A DNA stretch of 64,000 bases from Bacteroides caecimuris (lineage in GTDB: Bacteria > Bacteroidota > Bacteroidia > Bacteroidales > Bacteroidaceae): positions 2,480,001 through 2,544,000 of the forward strand of contig NZ_CP015401.2 in NCBI RefSeq assembly GCF_001688725.2. The letters run 5' to 3'. How positions within the stretch are numbered: the stretch's first letter is position 1; each line of letters starts with the position of its first letter. Positions 8,495 through 17,868 of the stretch are shown in pieces. The notes beneath the pieces are model-generated. The model was not told the origin of the DNA. It did not search any database and saw only the letters and a program-made list of their open reading frames with translations. The position numbers and the translations under genes were made by a program.

Positions 8495-9489
8495 ATGAAA
8501 CGAATTGATAAAAAGGCAACATTCGGACAACAGGCAAGCAAGGTTACGCACTAGCGGACACACTTAGCCAGGCGATTTCCAGAAAAGAATTTCTTGAAGG
8601 AGATTCTTTGCCTTCCATCAATCAGTTAAGCGCTCAATACGGAGTATCACGTGATACGGTTTTCAAGGCTTTCCTTGATTTACGCGAACGAGGACTGATC
8701 GACTCCACTCCCGGAAAAGGATATTATGTGACGAGCCAGGTGACCAATATCTTATTGCTGCTCGACCAATACACTCCTTTCAAAGAAGCTTTATACAATA
8801 GTTTCGTCAGACATCTGCCCATTAACTATAAGGTAGACTTATTGTTTCATCAATACAACGAACGGTTGTTCAATACGATCCTCCGGGAATCCATCGGAAA
8901 ATACAACAAATACATCGTGATGAATTTCGATAACGAGAAATTCAGCACTGTTCTCAATAAAATTAATCCTTCAAGATTATTACTTCTCGATTTCGGCAAA
9001 TTTGAAAAAGAAAAGTATTCATATATCTGTCAGGATTTTAATGATTCTTTCTATCAGGCATTGAATCTGCTCAAGGAAATGTTAAGGAACTATCACCAGC
9101 TCGTTTTTCTGTTTCCCAAAAGCCTGAAACACCCTCAAAGCAGTAAGGTATATTTTACCCGTTTCTGTCAGGAACAGGGGGTTCTCTGTGAAATACAAGA
9201 GGATATTGAGAATCTGATCGTACGTAAGGGAGTTGCCTATATCGCCATCAAACAACAAGACGTAGTAAAGGTGGTGAAACAAGGAAGATTGGAAGGGCTG
9301 GAATGCGGAAAAGATTTCGGTCTGTTGGCGTACAATGATATTCCTTCCTACGAAGTGATTGATGAAGGAATAACCTCATTGAGTATTGATTGGGAAATGA
9401 TGGGAAACGAAGCCGCCAATTTCGTTCTCAATAATGTACCGGTGCAGAAGTTCTTGCCGACGGAAGTAAGACTTCGAAAGTCGCTTTAA
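8495..9489 (+). pseudogene. fucR: GntR-family fucose operon regulator FucR, frameshifted
   Basis: The natural start is ATG 8495 (MKRIDKKATFGQQ), but that frame hits TAG at 8552. The remaining protein (LADTLSQAISRKEF, then SINQLSAQYGVSRDTVFKAF, the GntR helix-turn-helix, and a periplasmic-binding-protein-like sensor domain to 9489) is in another frame. Restoring one G in the G run at 8533-8534 gives a continuous reading FGQQGKQGYALADTLSQAI, so I infer a 1-nt deletion. A TTG at 8608 could restart translation, but this loses about 38 residues including part of the winged helix. Homologues repress fucose operons and respond to L-fucose. A sequencing error remains possible. Confidence 0.75.
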
Positions 9490-9495
9490 TTTTTT

Positions 9496-10167
9496 TTGCA
9501 AATAAATCAGCACAGCTCAGCACAGATTTTAATTAATCATTTAATAGATAAACAGTTCATCGAACAAGCACACCGTTACGGAGATGCTAAGTTAATGCTT
9601 TGCAGCAGCGGTAACCTTTCCTGGAGAATCGGAGAAGAAGCATTGATTTCCGGTACGGGTTCCTGGGTTCCTACACTTGGCAAAGAAAAAGTCTCTATCT
9701 GCCATATTGCCAGCGGCACCCCTACCAATGGTGTAAAACCGTCTATGGAAAGCACATTCCATTTAGGGATTCTCCGCGAGCGTCCGGACGTCAATGTCGT
9801 TCTCCACTTTCAATCAGAATATGCCACGGCTGTCTCCTGCATGAAGAACAAACCGACAAACTTCAACGTAACAGCAGAAATTCCCTGCCATGTAGGTTCG
9901 GAAATACCTGTGATTCCGTATTATCGTCCCGGCTCACCGGAACTGGCAAAAGCCGTGGTAGAAGCCATGCTAAAACATAACTCGGTTTTATTGACCAACC
10001 ACGGGCAAGTGGTATGCGGAAAAGACTTCAATCAAGTATACGAACGGGCTACCTTCTTTGAAATGGCTTGCCGCATCATCGTTCAATCCGGCGGTGATTA
10101 TTCAGTGCTCACACCGGCAGAAATTGAAGACCTGGAAATCTACGTATTAGGAAAGAAAACCAACTAA
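9496..10167 (+). CDS. fucA: L-fuculose-1-phosphate aldolase (class II aldolase/adducin family), start codon doubtful
   Basis: The family match spans residues 10-215: AHRYGDAKLMLCSSGNLSWR (phosphate-binding loop), SGTGSWVP, a metal-site region LHFQSEYATAVS and TNHGQVVCG. The enzyme splits L-fuculose-1-phosphate into dihydroxyacetone phosphate and L-lactaldehyde. There is no in-frame ATG before the conserved domain, only TTG at 9496 directly after a T run and seven bases after the fucR stop. In Bacteroides fuc operons fucI lies between fucR and fucA, so the deletion that removed fucI may also have removed the true start of this gene. The catalytic body is intact. Confidence 0.8.
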   Translation: MQINQHSSAQILINHLIDKQFIEQAHRYGDAKLMLCSSGNLSWRIGEEALISGTGSWVPTLGKEKVSICHIASGTPTNGVKPSMESTFHLGILRERPDVNVVLHFQSEYATAVSCMKNKPTNFNVTAEIPCHVGSEIPVIPYYRPGSPELAKAVVEAMLKHNSVLLTNHGQVVCGKDFNQVYERATFFEMACRIIVQSGGDYSVLTPAEIEDLEIYVLGKKTN

Positions 10168-10184
10168 TATCCGGGCAATATACC

Positions 10185-11328
10185 ATGAAAGATACCATCA
10201 AACACACTTATTTAGCAGCGGACTTCGGAGGCGGAAGTGGACGGATTATCGCCGGCTTCCTTTGCCATGGCAAACTGGAGTTGGAAGAGGTATACCGCTT
10301 CTCCAACCGACAGGTCAAACTAGGAAATCATATCTACTGGGATTTCCCGGCACTGTTCGAAGATATGAAAACCGGACTGAAACTGGCTGCACAAAAAGGA
10401 TATGCCGTAGAAAGTATTGGTATTGACACCTGGGGAGTGGATTTCGGACTGATTGACAAACATGGAAACCTGTTAGGAAATCCTGTCTGTTATCGGGACG
10501 CAAGAACAGAAGGAATACCGGAAGAAGTATTCAAGCTACTGGATGAACGCCAACACTATGCCGACACTGGTATTCAAGTGATGTCTATCAATACACTGTT
10601 TCAACTTTACAGCATGAAACAGCATCAAGATGCGCAGTTGGAAGTTGCCCGGCAACTGTTATTTATGCCCGACCTCTTCAGCTATTTCCTGACAGGTGTA
10701 GCCAATAATGAATATTGCATTGCCTCCACCTCCGAATTACTCGATGCCCGGTCGCGGAACTGGCCACTGGATACCATACGCACTTTAGGTCTTCCCGAAC
10801 ACCTATTCGGGATTATGGATTTTGCAACGCTTGATGAGTGAATGGAAAGCATGTGGCGAAGAACAAAATTATGATATAATCATCCCGCAAGCTGCCGAAG
10901 CACAGATTGCGACCATTATCCCTGTGGATGACGCAACATTCATGAACCCGGAGAATATGGAAAACGCCCTTATTCATTATTGTCGGCATCATGCTTTGCA
11001 AGTGCCTAAAAACAAAGCAGAAATCGTGAGATGTGTACTCCAGTCATTAGCTTTCAAATATCGGCAGGCAGTGGAACAGCTCAACCGTTGTCTCCCCTCT
11101 CCGATCCGTCAGCTAAACATCATCGGCGGAGGATCACAAAACCAATTACTCAACCAACTGACAGCTGACGAACTCGGTATTCCCGTTTACGCAGGTCCGG
11201 TAGAAGCCACTGCAATGGGAAACATTCTGACACAGGCTATGGCAAAAGGAGAAATAGCCGATCTCCGTGAATTGAGAGAGATTGTAACCCGTAGCGTTAC
11301 ACCACAAGTATATTACCCTAAAAAATAA
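10185..11328 (+). pseudogene. fucK: L-fuculokinase (FGGY family) with internal deletion and frame change
   Basis: The first part (10185-10815) is the FGGY N-terminal domain: LAADFGGGSGRIIAGFLCHG, IDTWGVDFGLID, GNPVCYRDART. The last part (from 10823) resumes in another frame at LQRLMSEWKACGEEQNYDII and runs to NIIGGGSQNQLLNQLTADEL and the C-terminus. About 100 residues between LPEHLFG and LQRLM are missing, including the usual glycine-rich GSHDTASAV region that links the domains and shapes the active site. The junction GGATTATGGATTTTGC has GGATT microhomology. The product should be a truncated inactive kinase. Confidence 0.85.
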
Positions 11329-11334
11329 AAGTAT

Positions 11335-11727
11335 ATGGAAACACCCCAAACCGGTTATCAGGTTCAATCTTATAACGTTCTCGTCAAACGATATTGCCAA
11401 ACCCTCGATTTACGCGATTCTCCGGAACTGATCGCTGAATATCGGAAAAGACATAGCCAGGCGGGAGCATGGCCAGAAATCCTAGCCGGCATCCGGGAAG
11501 TCGGTATTCTGGAAATGGAAATTTATATCTTGGGAACACGACTGTTTATGATCGTCGAGACTCCCCTTGATTTTGACTGGAACACAGCAATGGAACGCCT
11601 GAACACGCTTCCCCGCCAACAGGAGTGGGAAGAATATATGGCAATCTTCCAGCAAGCCGCTCCCGGAATGAGTTCCGCAGAGAAATGGAAACCAATGGAG
11701 AGAATGTTCCATTTGTATAACACTTAA
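11335..11727 (+). CDS. L-rhamnose/L-fucose mutarotase family protein (FucX-like)
   Basis: The 130-residue protein matches the RhaM/mutarotase family (PF05336): LDLRDSPELIAEYRKRHSQA, AWPEILAGIREVGILEMEIY, LFMIVETPLDFDW and QEWEEYMAIFQQA, with a conserved His and Trp residues. It interconverts anomers of the deoxysugar, feeding the isomerase. It sits six bases after fucK and 18 bases before fucP, in the position of the X gene of Bacteroides fucRIAKXP. It appears intact. Confidence 0.8.
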   Translation: METPQTGYQVQSYNVLVKRYCQTLDLRDSPELIAEYRKRHSQAGAWPEILAGIREVGILEMEIYILGTRLFMIVETPLDFDWNTAMERLNTLPRQQEWEEYMAIFQQAAPGMSSAEKWKPMERMFHLYNT

Positions 11728-11745
11728 AAAATACCAGAAACAACC

Positions 11746-13056
11746 ATGAAACAACCCAAACAGTCCATCCTCTCGAAAGATGGCATCAGTTATCTTATAC
11801 CTTTTGTTCCCATCACCTCATGTTTTGCATTATGGGGATTTGCCAATGATATAACCAATCCGATGGTAAAGGCATTCTCCAAAATTTTCCGGATGAGTGC
11901 TACCGACGGAGCGTTGGTACAGGTTGCCTTCTACGGAGGATATTTTGCAATGGCTTTCCCGGCTGCCATATTCATCCGCAAATATTCTTACAAAGCCGGT
12001 GTTTTATTAGGACTGGGAATGTATGCTTTCGGAGCATTTTTATTCTTCCCCGCCAAAATGACGGGAGAATATTATCCGTTTTTGATTGCCTATTTCATCT
12101 TGACCTGCGGATTGTCCTTCCTCGAGACAAGCTGTAACCCGTATATTCTTTCTATGGGAACAGAAGAAACAGCTACCCGGCGTTTGAACCTTGCACAGTC
12201 TTTCAATCCAATGGGATCCCTTCTCGGAATGTATGTAGCCATGCAGTTCATTCAAGCGAAGCTACATCCGATGTGTACCGAAGAGCGCGCATTGCTTAAC
12301 GACAGTGAATTTCAAGCAATTAAAGAAAGTGACCTTAGCGTCCTGATTGCTCCTTATCTCATTATCGGACTTATCATAGTAGCTATGTTACTTCTGATAC
12401 GATTCGTCAAGATGCCGAAAAATGGAAATCGGAATCATAGAATAGATTTCCTTCCTACACTGAAGCGCATTTTCACCCAAACACGTTATCGTGAAGGGGT
12501 CATTGCTCAATTCTTCTATGTAGGCGCGCAAATTATGTGCTGGACTTTCATCATTCAGTATGGAACACGCTTGTTCATGTCACAAGGTGTGGACGAGAAA
12601 AGTGCGGAAGTGCTATCGCAACAATATAATATCATAGCGATGGTGATATTCTGTATCAGCCGTTTCATCTGTACATTCATTCTGCGTTATCTCAATGCGG
12701 GTAAATTACTGATGATCCTCGCTATCTTCGGAGGTGTTTTCACTTTAGGCGTAATCTTCCTTCAAAATATCTTCGGAATGTATTGCCTTGTAGCAGTATC
12801 GGCTTGCATGTCATTGATGTTCCCTACCATCTACGGTATTGCCTTGAAAGGTATGGGAGATGATGCAAAGTTTGGAGCTGCAGGTCTTATCATGGCTATC
12901 CTGGGAGGTTCTATTCTTCCACCGCTACAAGCAAGTATTATTGATTTGAAACAAATAATCTGGCTACCAGCTGTCAATGTTTCATTTATTCTACCCTTCA
13001 TCTGTTTCCTTGTAATCATCGGTTATGGTTATCGTACAGTGAAAAGAAACTGGTAG
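11746..13056 (+). CDS. fucP: L-fucose:H+ symporter (MFS)
   Basis: The 436-residue major facilitator protein has 12 helices and FucP-family motifs: FALWGFANDITNPMVKAFSK near the N-terminus, LSFLETSCNPYILSMG (with the conserved NPY), RLNLAQSFNPMGSLLG, and FPTIYGIALKGMGDDAKFGA in helix 10-11. It imports L-fucose with protons. It is the last gene of the operon and appears intact, although the first catabolic steps are broken. Imported fucose could still be used for capsule fucosylation by a bifunctional kinase/pyrophosphorylase encoded elsewhere (inference). Confidence 0.9.
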   Translation: MKQPKQSILSKDGISYLIPFVPITSCFALWGFANDITNPMVKAFSKIFRMSATDGALVQVAFYGGYFAMAFPAAIFIRKYSYKAGVLLGLGMYAFGAFLFFPAKMTGEYYPFLIAYFILTCGLSFLETSCNPYILSMGTEETATRRLNLAQSFNPMGSLLGMYVAMQFIQAKLHPMCTEERALLNDSEFQAIKESDLSVLIAPYLIIGLIIVAMLLLIRFVKMPKNGNRNHRIDFLPTLKRIFTQTRYREGVIAQFFYVGAQIMCWTFIIQYGTRLFMSQGVDEKSAEVLSQQYNIIAMVIFCISRFICTFILRYLNAGKLLMILAIFGGVFTLGVIFLQNIFGMYCLVAVSACMSLMFPTIYGIALKGMGDDAKFGAAGLIMAILGGSILPPLQASIIDLKQIIWLPAVNVSFILPFICFLVIIGYGYRTVKRNW

Positions 13057-13219
13057 AAGACATGCCTGAAAATATCAATATTCTTTCGCAAGAATAAATC
13101 GTACTTCCTTTTTATCCGTATATGAGAAAATATAAGGAACCATAGAAGCGGAAGAAAAAGGCTAATATACATATATAAAGACCAAAAACTGACATTTGAA
13201 ATCAAATTATCTCCAGAAA

Positions 13220-13256
13220 GAGTATGCCGTTGCATGATGCGCATGCTCTTTTTTTA
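13220..13256 (+). terminator. Terminator after fucP
   Basis: GAGTATGC (13220-13227) pairs with GCATGCTC (13241-13248), then a run of Ts. Further on, AGACGACAA/TTGTCGTCT (13364-13386) forms a nine-bp stem without a T run. Nothing else is seen in 13057-13430. Confidence 0.7.
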
Positions 13257-13432
13257 TACCTTTCCTCTAAAAAGAAAAATCCCCCGCTCTTATATTCGTA
13301 TGTAACCTACTTGTATCTAATTAATTATACTTATAGTCCGTAAATTTTCCCACAAAACGCCTAAGACGACAAGTATTTTGTCGTCTGAACTAGTAAAGTT
13401 TGTTACTTTCCTCTTCAGCCTAAAAGGACTAC

Positions 13433-14842
13433 GCCGGTGTCCAATCCCTCTATGGATACAATAATTTTGTAAACGCGCTCATGTGGCAGCACAAAGGTAA
13501 TTATGTTGTCGATAGAGGTATATCGGAAAGGTCTATCCGACCAATAACGATTCTAATGCTTGAAGATCATTTTGCCATTCCGCCTGCTTTTCAAGCCGCT
13601 TGAGGTAAACATCTATAAAATCCTCGTCTTTTGTCAGCATATGCCATACTGCGACCAATAACTTTCGGGCGATGGCTACTTGTATCTTCATCTTGTTCTT
13701 ATGGCGTTGGGTGCATTGCACGTAGCTGAAGTTTGAGAAAAAGCATTTTCGGGTTCTTGATGCGACCCAGGATATTTCAATCAATATCTGACGCAGGAAT
13801 CGGTTCCCATGCGTCGTCCTGTTGCTTTTGACTTTATTGTTGCTTATATCATTGCGTGGTTTCAATCCACACCATCCCACAAGGTTTGTTGCTTTTTCAA
13901 ACGGTTTCATGTCAGCCCCGGTCTCCGCAATTATAGCCGAAGCGGCGCGTTCTTTAACACCGGGGATGCTCTGTAGACGTTTGAATTGTTTCGGGAAGTG
14001 TTCCTGGCACATGGAAATGAGAGCATTCCTGCATTCTTCGATTTGTCGCTCGATTACCCCTATAAGCTCTGCGTATTGCTTTAACAAACAGATGTCTGCC
14101 TGGTGAAAGTCACCCGTTACGGCATCCTTTATGATGTTGCGTCCGTATTTCCGTAGAGTTTTTCCATGAATGAGTTTCACCAGCTCCTCAGGGTCGGTTA
14201 TCCCGGTTATTATTGCACGGACGCACTTCTGATAGCTTTTTCCATTGACTCGGGAGACATAGTTACTTAACCGGAAGCCACATCGCTGTAAAGCAGCGTC
14301 CTGTTTATTGCTGTTATACGTCAGGTCTTCATTCAGGTCGAAGATGCGACGGTTATACTTGCGCATGTCCTGCACTGTCTTATCCGGCACAAAACTTCCA
14401 CGAATCAGATTCTTCAACAAGCATTCCGCTATCCATTGGGCATCCTTCACATCACTCTTGCGACCGGGAAGCTGCTTTATAAAATAAGGATTTACCAATT
14501 TGAGAGACATGCTCTCGCACAAGGCATTCCACACAGGGACCCAATAGGTTGAAGTGCTTTCCATGGCTGCCTCTGTCACCCCATGAGAAACCATCTCGGA
14601 ACACACAAGTTCTAAATCAGGAGTCAATGTACCATAAACTTTTGCAAAAATAACGGCCTCGGTATTATCCATCACACAGAGATAAATTGTATCTTTGTGG
14701 ACATCAAGGCCGGCCACGATTCTGTCTTTGTCCATATTTGAGATTTTTTAGTTACACTCCTTAAATATAGGACATTCGTAACAATTAAACGAAGTATGAA
14801 GCAGAGTTTGAGGGTTGGCCTCGGTTTTTATTGTGCCGGTGT
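13433..14842 (-). mobile_element. IS110-family insertion sequence
   Basis: A complete IS110-type transposase is flanked by the octamer GCCGGTGT at 13433-13440 and again at 14835-14842, giving a unit of about 1.40 kb, the usual size for this family. IS110 elements lack long terminal inverted repeats and recombine at a short core repeated on both sides. The octamer may be that core, but an eight-base match could be chance. Noncoding ends of about 92 and 99 bp flank the transposase frame; bridge RNA of IS110 elements is encoded in such ends. Confidence 0.65.
13533..14735 (-). CDS. IS110-family transposase
   Basis: The 400-residue protein has the RuvC-like N-terminal domain (VAGLDVHKDTIYLCVMDN; AAMESTSTYWVPVWNAL; GRKSDVKDAQWIAECL, supplying the D-E-D-D catalytic set) and the Transposase_20 C-terminal domain with LQSIPGVKERAASAIIAETG, WCGLKPRNDISNNK and a catalytic-serine region. 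It is full length with no frameshift, so it is probably active. It is inserted between the fuc operon terminator and the alkD-like gene, very close to the latter's promoter. Confidence 0.93.
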   Translation of the reverse strand: MDKDRIVAGLDVHKDTIYLCVMDNTEAVIFAKVYGTLTPDLELVCSEMVSHGVTEAAMESTSTYWVPVWNALCESMSLKLVNPYFIKQLPGRKSDVKDAQWIAECLLKNLIRGSFVPDKTVQDMRKYNRRIFDLNEDLTYNSNKQDAALQRCGFRLSNYVSRVNGKSYQKCVRAIITGITDPEELVKLIHGKTLRKYGRNIIKDAVTGDFHQADICLLKQYAELIGVIERQIEECRNALISMCQEHFPKQFKRLQSIPGVKERAASAIIAETGADMKPFEKATNLVGWCGLKPRNDISNNKVKSNRTTHGNRFLRQILIEISWVASRTRKCFFSNFSYVQCTQRHKNKMKIQVAIARKLLVAVWHMLTKDEDFIDVYLKRLEKQAEWQNDLQALESLLVG

Positions 14843-14864
14843 AGAAAAAATCGATTTTTCTATA

Positions 14865-14872
14865 TAATTTTG
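14865..14872 (+). promoter_or_regulatory. -7 box of the AlkD-like gene
   Basis: TAATTTTG matches TAnnTTTG, 17 bp before the ATG. The IS110 edge lies 22 bp upstream, so the -33 region may be supplied by or altered by the element. Confidence 0.4.
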
Positions 14873-14888
14873 TGAAATAACCAATTAT

Positions 14889-15590
14889 ATGATGAAAATG
14901 ACAACAACTGAAAACATACGGAAAGAATTACAAGCATTAGTAGATGCCAAATATAAGGAATTTCACTCTTCCCTCCTTCCGGGAGTAAACAATATTCTTG
15001 GTGTACGTATCCCCCAACTGCGAATCATGGCCAAAGAAATTATAAAAAAAGAGGACTGGCGTACGTTTGTTGAGTCAACCGATACGAACTATTATGAAGA
15101 AACAATGCTTCAGGGAATGATTATCGGACTGGCAAAAATGGAACTTGAAGAACGAATGAAATATGTAGCGATGTTCATTCCCCGTATAAATAATTGGGCT
15201 GTATGCGATATTTTCTGCGGTGAACTGAAAACAGCCGTAAAAAAAGGAAAAGAAACCGTATGGCAATTTATACAACCTTATCTGAAATCCTCTAAAGAAT
15301 TTGAAATACGCTTCGGGATTGTGATGCTTTTCCATTATGTGGATAACGAACATATCGATTCATTACTGGAATATGCCGATTTATTCAATCATGATGCTTA
15401 TTATGCACGTATGGGTATAGCATGGATGCTATCATTGTGTTTCGTCAAATTTCCCCAAAAGACAATGGAATATCTGAAACATAGTACATTGGATAACTGG
15501 ACTTACAACAAAACATTGCAAAAAGCAATCGAGTCTTTCCGGGTAGACAAGGATACCAAAGATATACTTCGGAATATGAAAAGACGATAA
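14889..15590 (+). CDS. DNA alkylation repair protein (AlkD-like, HEAT-repeat)
   Basis: The 233-residue protein has the ALK/HEAT fold of PF08713: LGVRIPQLRIMAKEIIKKED, YYEETMLQGMIIGLAKMELE, INNWAVCDIFCGELKTAVKK, SSKEFEIRFGIVMLFHYVD, and NHDAYYARMGIAWMLSLCFV near the C-terminus. Family members are glycosylases or DNA-binding proteins that handle N-alkylated bases, with Trp and Asp residues in the binding cleft (here the NNWAVCD stretch). It is monocistronic and ends at a terminator. Catalytic activity cannot be judged from sequence alone. Confidence 0.88.
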   Translation: MMKMTTTENIRKELQALVDAKYKEFHSSLLPGVNNILGVRIPQLRIMAKEIIKKEDWRTFVESTDTNYYEETMLQGMIIGLAKMELEERMKYVAMFIPRINNWAVCDIFCGELKTAVKKGKETVWQFIQPYLKSSKEFEIRFGIVMLFHYVDNEHIDSLLEYADLFNHDAYYARMGIAWMLSLCFVKFPQKTMEYLKHSTLDNWTYNKTLQKAIESFRVDKDTKDILRNMKRR

Positions 15591-15599
15591 AAACAAAAC

Positions 15600-15650
15600 A
15601 CGGTGAACATCCTGCCATTAGCTTCCCGTTCACCGTACTTCTTATTCTTT
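15600..15650 (+). terminator. Terminator after the AlkD-like gene
   Basis: ACGGTGAAC (15600-15608) pairs with GTTCACCGT (15628-15636), followed by T-rich sequence. It lies between convergent genes. Confidence 0.6.
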
Positions 15651-15709
15651 CTATAGATGCTACTTCTATCTTTGCACCTTTTATTTTGGATTTGCAATCC
15701 GGAGAAATA

Positions 15710-17041
15710 CTAATTCCTCCTCACCTTTTTCCTTCTGCTTCTGCGCTTCTGTTGTTTCTGGCGACTGTAACGCTGGCATCTTTTGTAAATCATCCAACCA
15801 CTCATCAATGCAACAACGACAAAGATAAGAATAGTGATACCAACCCCCAAATTATCGCCCTTAATACGCGACCAAATATCAAGAACTTCTTTTGTCTGAT
15901 CGCCAAAGTCACGAATCATAGCACATCGTTCCACCACTTTGCGATCCGGGTATTGTATCTTATCAATTTGTATGCTGTCTGCACCCGGTCCGAAGAAGTA
16001 ACTTAAGTCAGCATAATAATGGAGGGTCGTATCTATTTTCTCTTCCAGTATTTCGGGCGTAGCTATGGAACTTACATATCCGCAGAAATCCATATTCCGC
16101 AAAGCAATGTCCGGACGGCACATAAAATTGATGAAATAACTAGCTGCTTCCGGGTTTCTTGCATATTTGGGAATCACCCAACCGTCATACCAAATATTAC
16201 TCCCTTCCTCGGGAACCTCATAATCCAAGTCCACTCCTACCTCATTTGCCTCTTCAATCGCCCAAATCGCGTCACCGCTCCAAGTCATATTCAACCAGGC
16301 TTTATTCTTCGTCATCATCTCCTTACCGAAATCCGCTTCCCAACCGGCAATATTCGGTTTCAAGGCTTTCAGATATTTTTCGGCTAGTTTCATTGCACGT
16401 GGAGAGTAGTCGTTCATCAGTTCTTCCACTGTCACCGTTCCGTCTTTCAGTTCCTTCGCATGCGCATAGATGACAGCTGTTCCGTAAGCATCACGATAAC
16501 TATCTTTCATCAGGATTTTTCCAGCATACTCTTTATTCCAAAGACAATCCCAGGACAGCGCTACCGAATCGGGTACATAAGCCCGGTTATACAGAATTCC
16601 AGCCGTTCCCCACATATAACATACAGCATAGCGGCTCGCCTGCTCACCCGTTTGGCTCAATTTATTGATTTGTTCGCGAATAAACGGAGCTACATTATTC
16701 ATATAGTTGGGAGAATGTGCAAAATTCGTATCGATGGGCAACAGCAAATGTTTCTTCAGCATACGCTCGATGATATATTCCGAAGGACAAACCACATCAA
16801 AATCTTCATGCCCCTTCTCAATCTTCGTCAACATGATCTCGTTGATGTCGAATGTCTGGTAAACGATACGGATATTCTCACCAGTCTGTTCTTTATAATA
16901 TGCCTGAAAATCCTCAAGTACACCTTCGCCGATGTAATCTGCCCAGTTGTAGATTTTAAGAATCCGCTCACGAGGTTCACCGGAGTTGTAGCATCCGGTC
17001 AAGGTCAGTAAGAGCAGGATTACGGGAATTATTCTTTTCAT
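15710..17041 (-). CDS. potD: Spermidine/putrescine ABC transporter substrate-binding lipoprotein PotD
   Basis: Start at 17041 (MKRIIPVILLLLTLTGC), a lipobox signal peptide; the frame runs seven codons further upstream. PotD features: LKIYNWADYIGEGVLEDFQA, then FDINEIMLTKIEKGHEDFDV, VCPSEYIIERMLK, and WAIEEANEVGVDLDYEVPEE near the binding cleft. It is fourth in potABCD. An unusual extra is the C-terminus: a membrane segment (VGITILIFVVVALMSGWMIY) and a very basic tail (QKRRSRRKKVRR), so the protein may be anchored at both ends. Confidence 0.9.
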   Translation of the reverse strand: MKRIIPVILLLLTLTGCYNSGEPRERILKIYNWADYIGEGVLEDFQAYYKEQTGENIRIVYQTFDINEIMLTKIEKGHEDFDVVCPSEYIIERMLKKHLLLPIDTNFAHSPNYMNNVAPFIREQINKLSQTGEQASRYAVCYMWGTAGILYNRAYVPDSVALSWDCLWNKEYAGKILMKDSYRDAYGTAVIYAHAKELKDGTVTVEELMNDYSPRAMKLAEKYLKALKPNIAGWEADFGKEMMTKNKAWLNMTWSGDAIWAIEEANEVGVDLDYEVPEEGSNIWYDGWVIPKYARNPEAASYFINFMCRPDIALRNMDFCGYVSSIATPEILEEKIDTTLHYYADLSYFFGPGADSIQIDKIQYPDRKVVERCAMIRDFGDQTKEVLDIWSRIKGDNLGVGITILIFVVVALMSGWMIYKRCQRYSRQKQQKRRSRRKKVRRN

Positions 17042-17073
17042 ATTATTTACGTAGTAGCACATTTGATAGTCTA

Positions 17074-17868
17074 TTAATCTTTTTTCTTCGCTTTTCCTGC
17101 CCGGTAATTGATGACAATCAACAACGCCAGCACTACGACAAAAATAATCGCAGAAAGCGGACGAAGCTCCGGTGTCAAACCACCTTTGCGAGCATCGGCA
17201 TAGATATAAGTAGAAAGCGTCTCCAGACCTTGATTGCCGATGGTAAATACTGTTACGGCAAAATCATCAATAGATAATGTCAATGCAAGCATAAAACCAC
17301 TAATCATTCCCGGGCGAATCTCCGGCACAATGACTTTCCACAAGGCTTGCATGGGAGTCGCTCCCAAGTCAAGAGCGGCCTCATAAATATTCGGGTTCAT
17401 CTGCTTCAAACGAGGCAAAACACTCAAAACAACGTATGGTGTACAAAAAGTAATATGAGCAAACACTACGGTTGTGTATCCTTGTGTGATTCCTAAAGAA
17501 ACAAACAAAAGGAAAAGAGAAATACCCGTGATGATATCTCCGTTCAGAATAGGAATGCTATTCACAAAACCAATCGCTTTACGCGAACGGGATTTCAGAT
17601 TAAAGATGCCGATAGCAGCTACGCTACCCAATAAGGTAGATACCGTTGCAGCTAGCAGGGCAATAGTAATCGTGTTAATCAATGCATTCATCAAAGAATG
17701 ATGCGCGCCCGTAGTGAAAAGCGAAGTATAAAGTTTTGTGGAGAAACCAGTCCAGTTGCCCAATACTTTCGCTTCCGTAAAAGAATAGATAACGATAATC
17801 ACAATAGGAGAATAAAGCAACAACAGCAATATCCATAAGTAAGCCTGAGCGAATATTTTCTTTACCAT
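17074..17868 (-). CDS. potC: Spermidine/putrescine ABC transporter permease PotC
   Basis: 264 residues, six helices, with the binding-protein-dependent transport loop EAALDLGATPMQALWKVIVP (EAA...G...P motif contacting PotA). It starts inside the end of potB (7-base overlap), which implies translational coupling. With PotB it forms the inner-membrane channel for polyamine uptake. Confidence 0.92.
   Translation of the reverse strand: MVKKIFAQAYLWILLLLLYSPIVIIVIYSFTEAKVLGNWTGFSTKLYTSLFTTGAHHSLMNALINTITIALLAATVSTLLGSVAAIGIFNLKSRSRKAIGFVNSIPILNGDIITGISLFLLFVSLGITQGYTTVVFAHITFCTPYVVLSVLPRLKQMNPNIYEAALDLGATPMQALWKVIVPEIRPGMISGFMLALTLSIDDFAVTVFTIGNQGLETLSTYIYADARKGGLTPELRPLSAIIFVVVLALLIVINYRAGKAKKKD

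Noticed and set aside
8495..13056. L-rhamnose operon
   Set aside because: The order regulator-aldolase-kinase-mutarotase-permease and the FucP-type MFS transporter with NPY motif match the fucose operon; rhamnose operons carry a rhamnose isomerase and a different permease.
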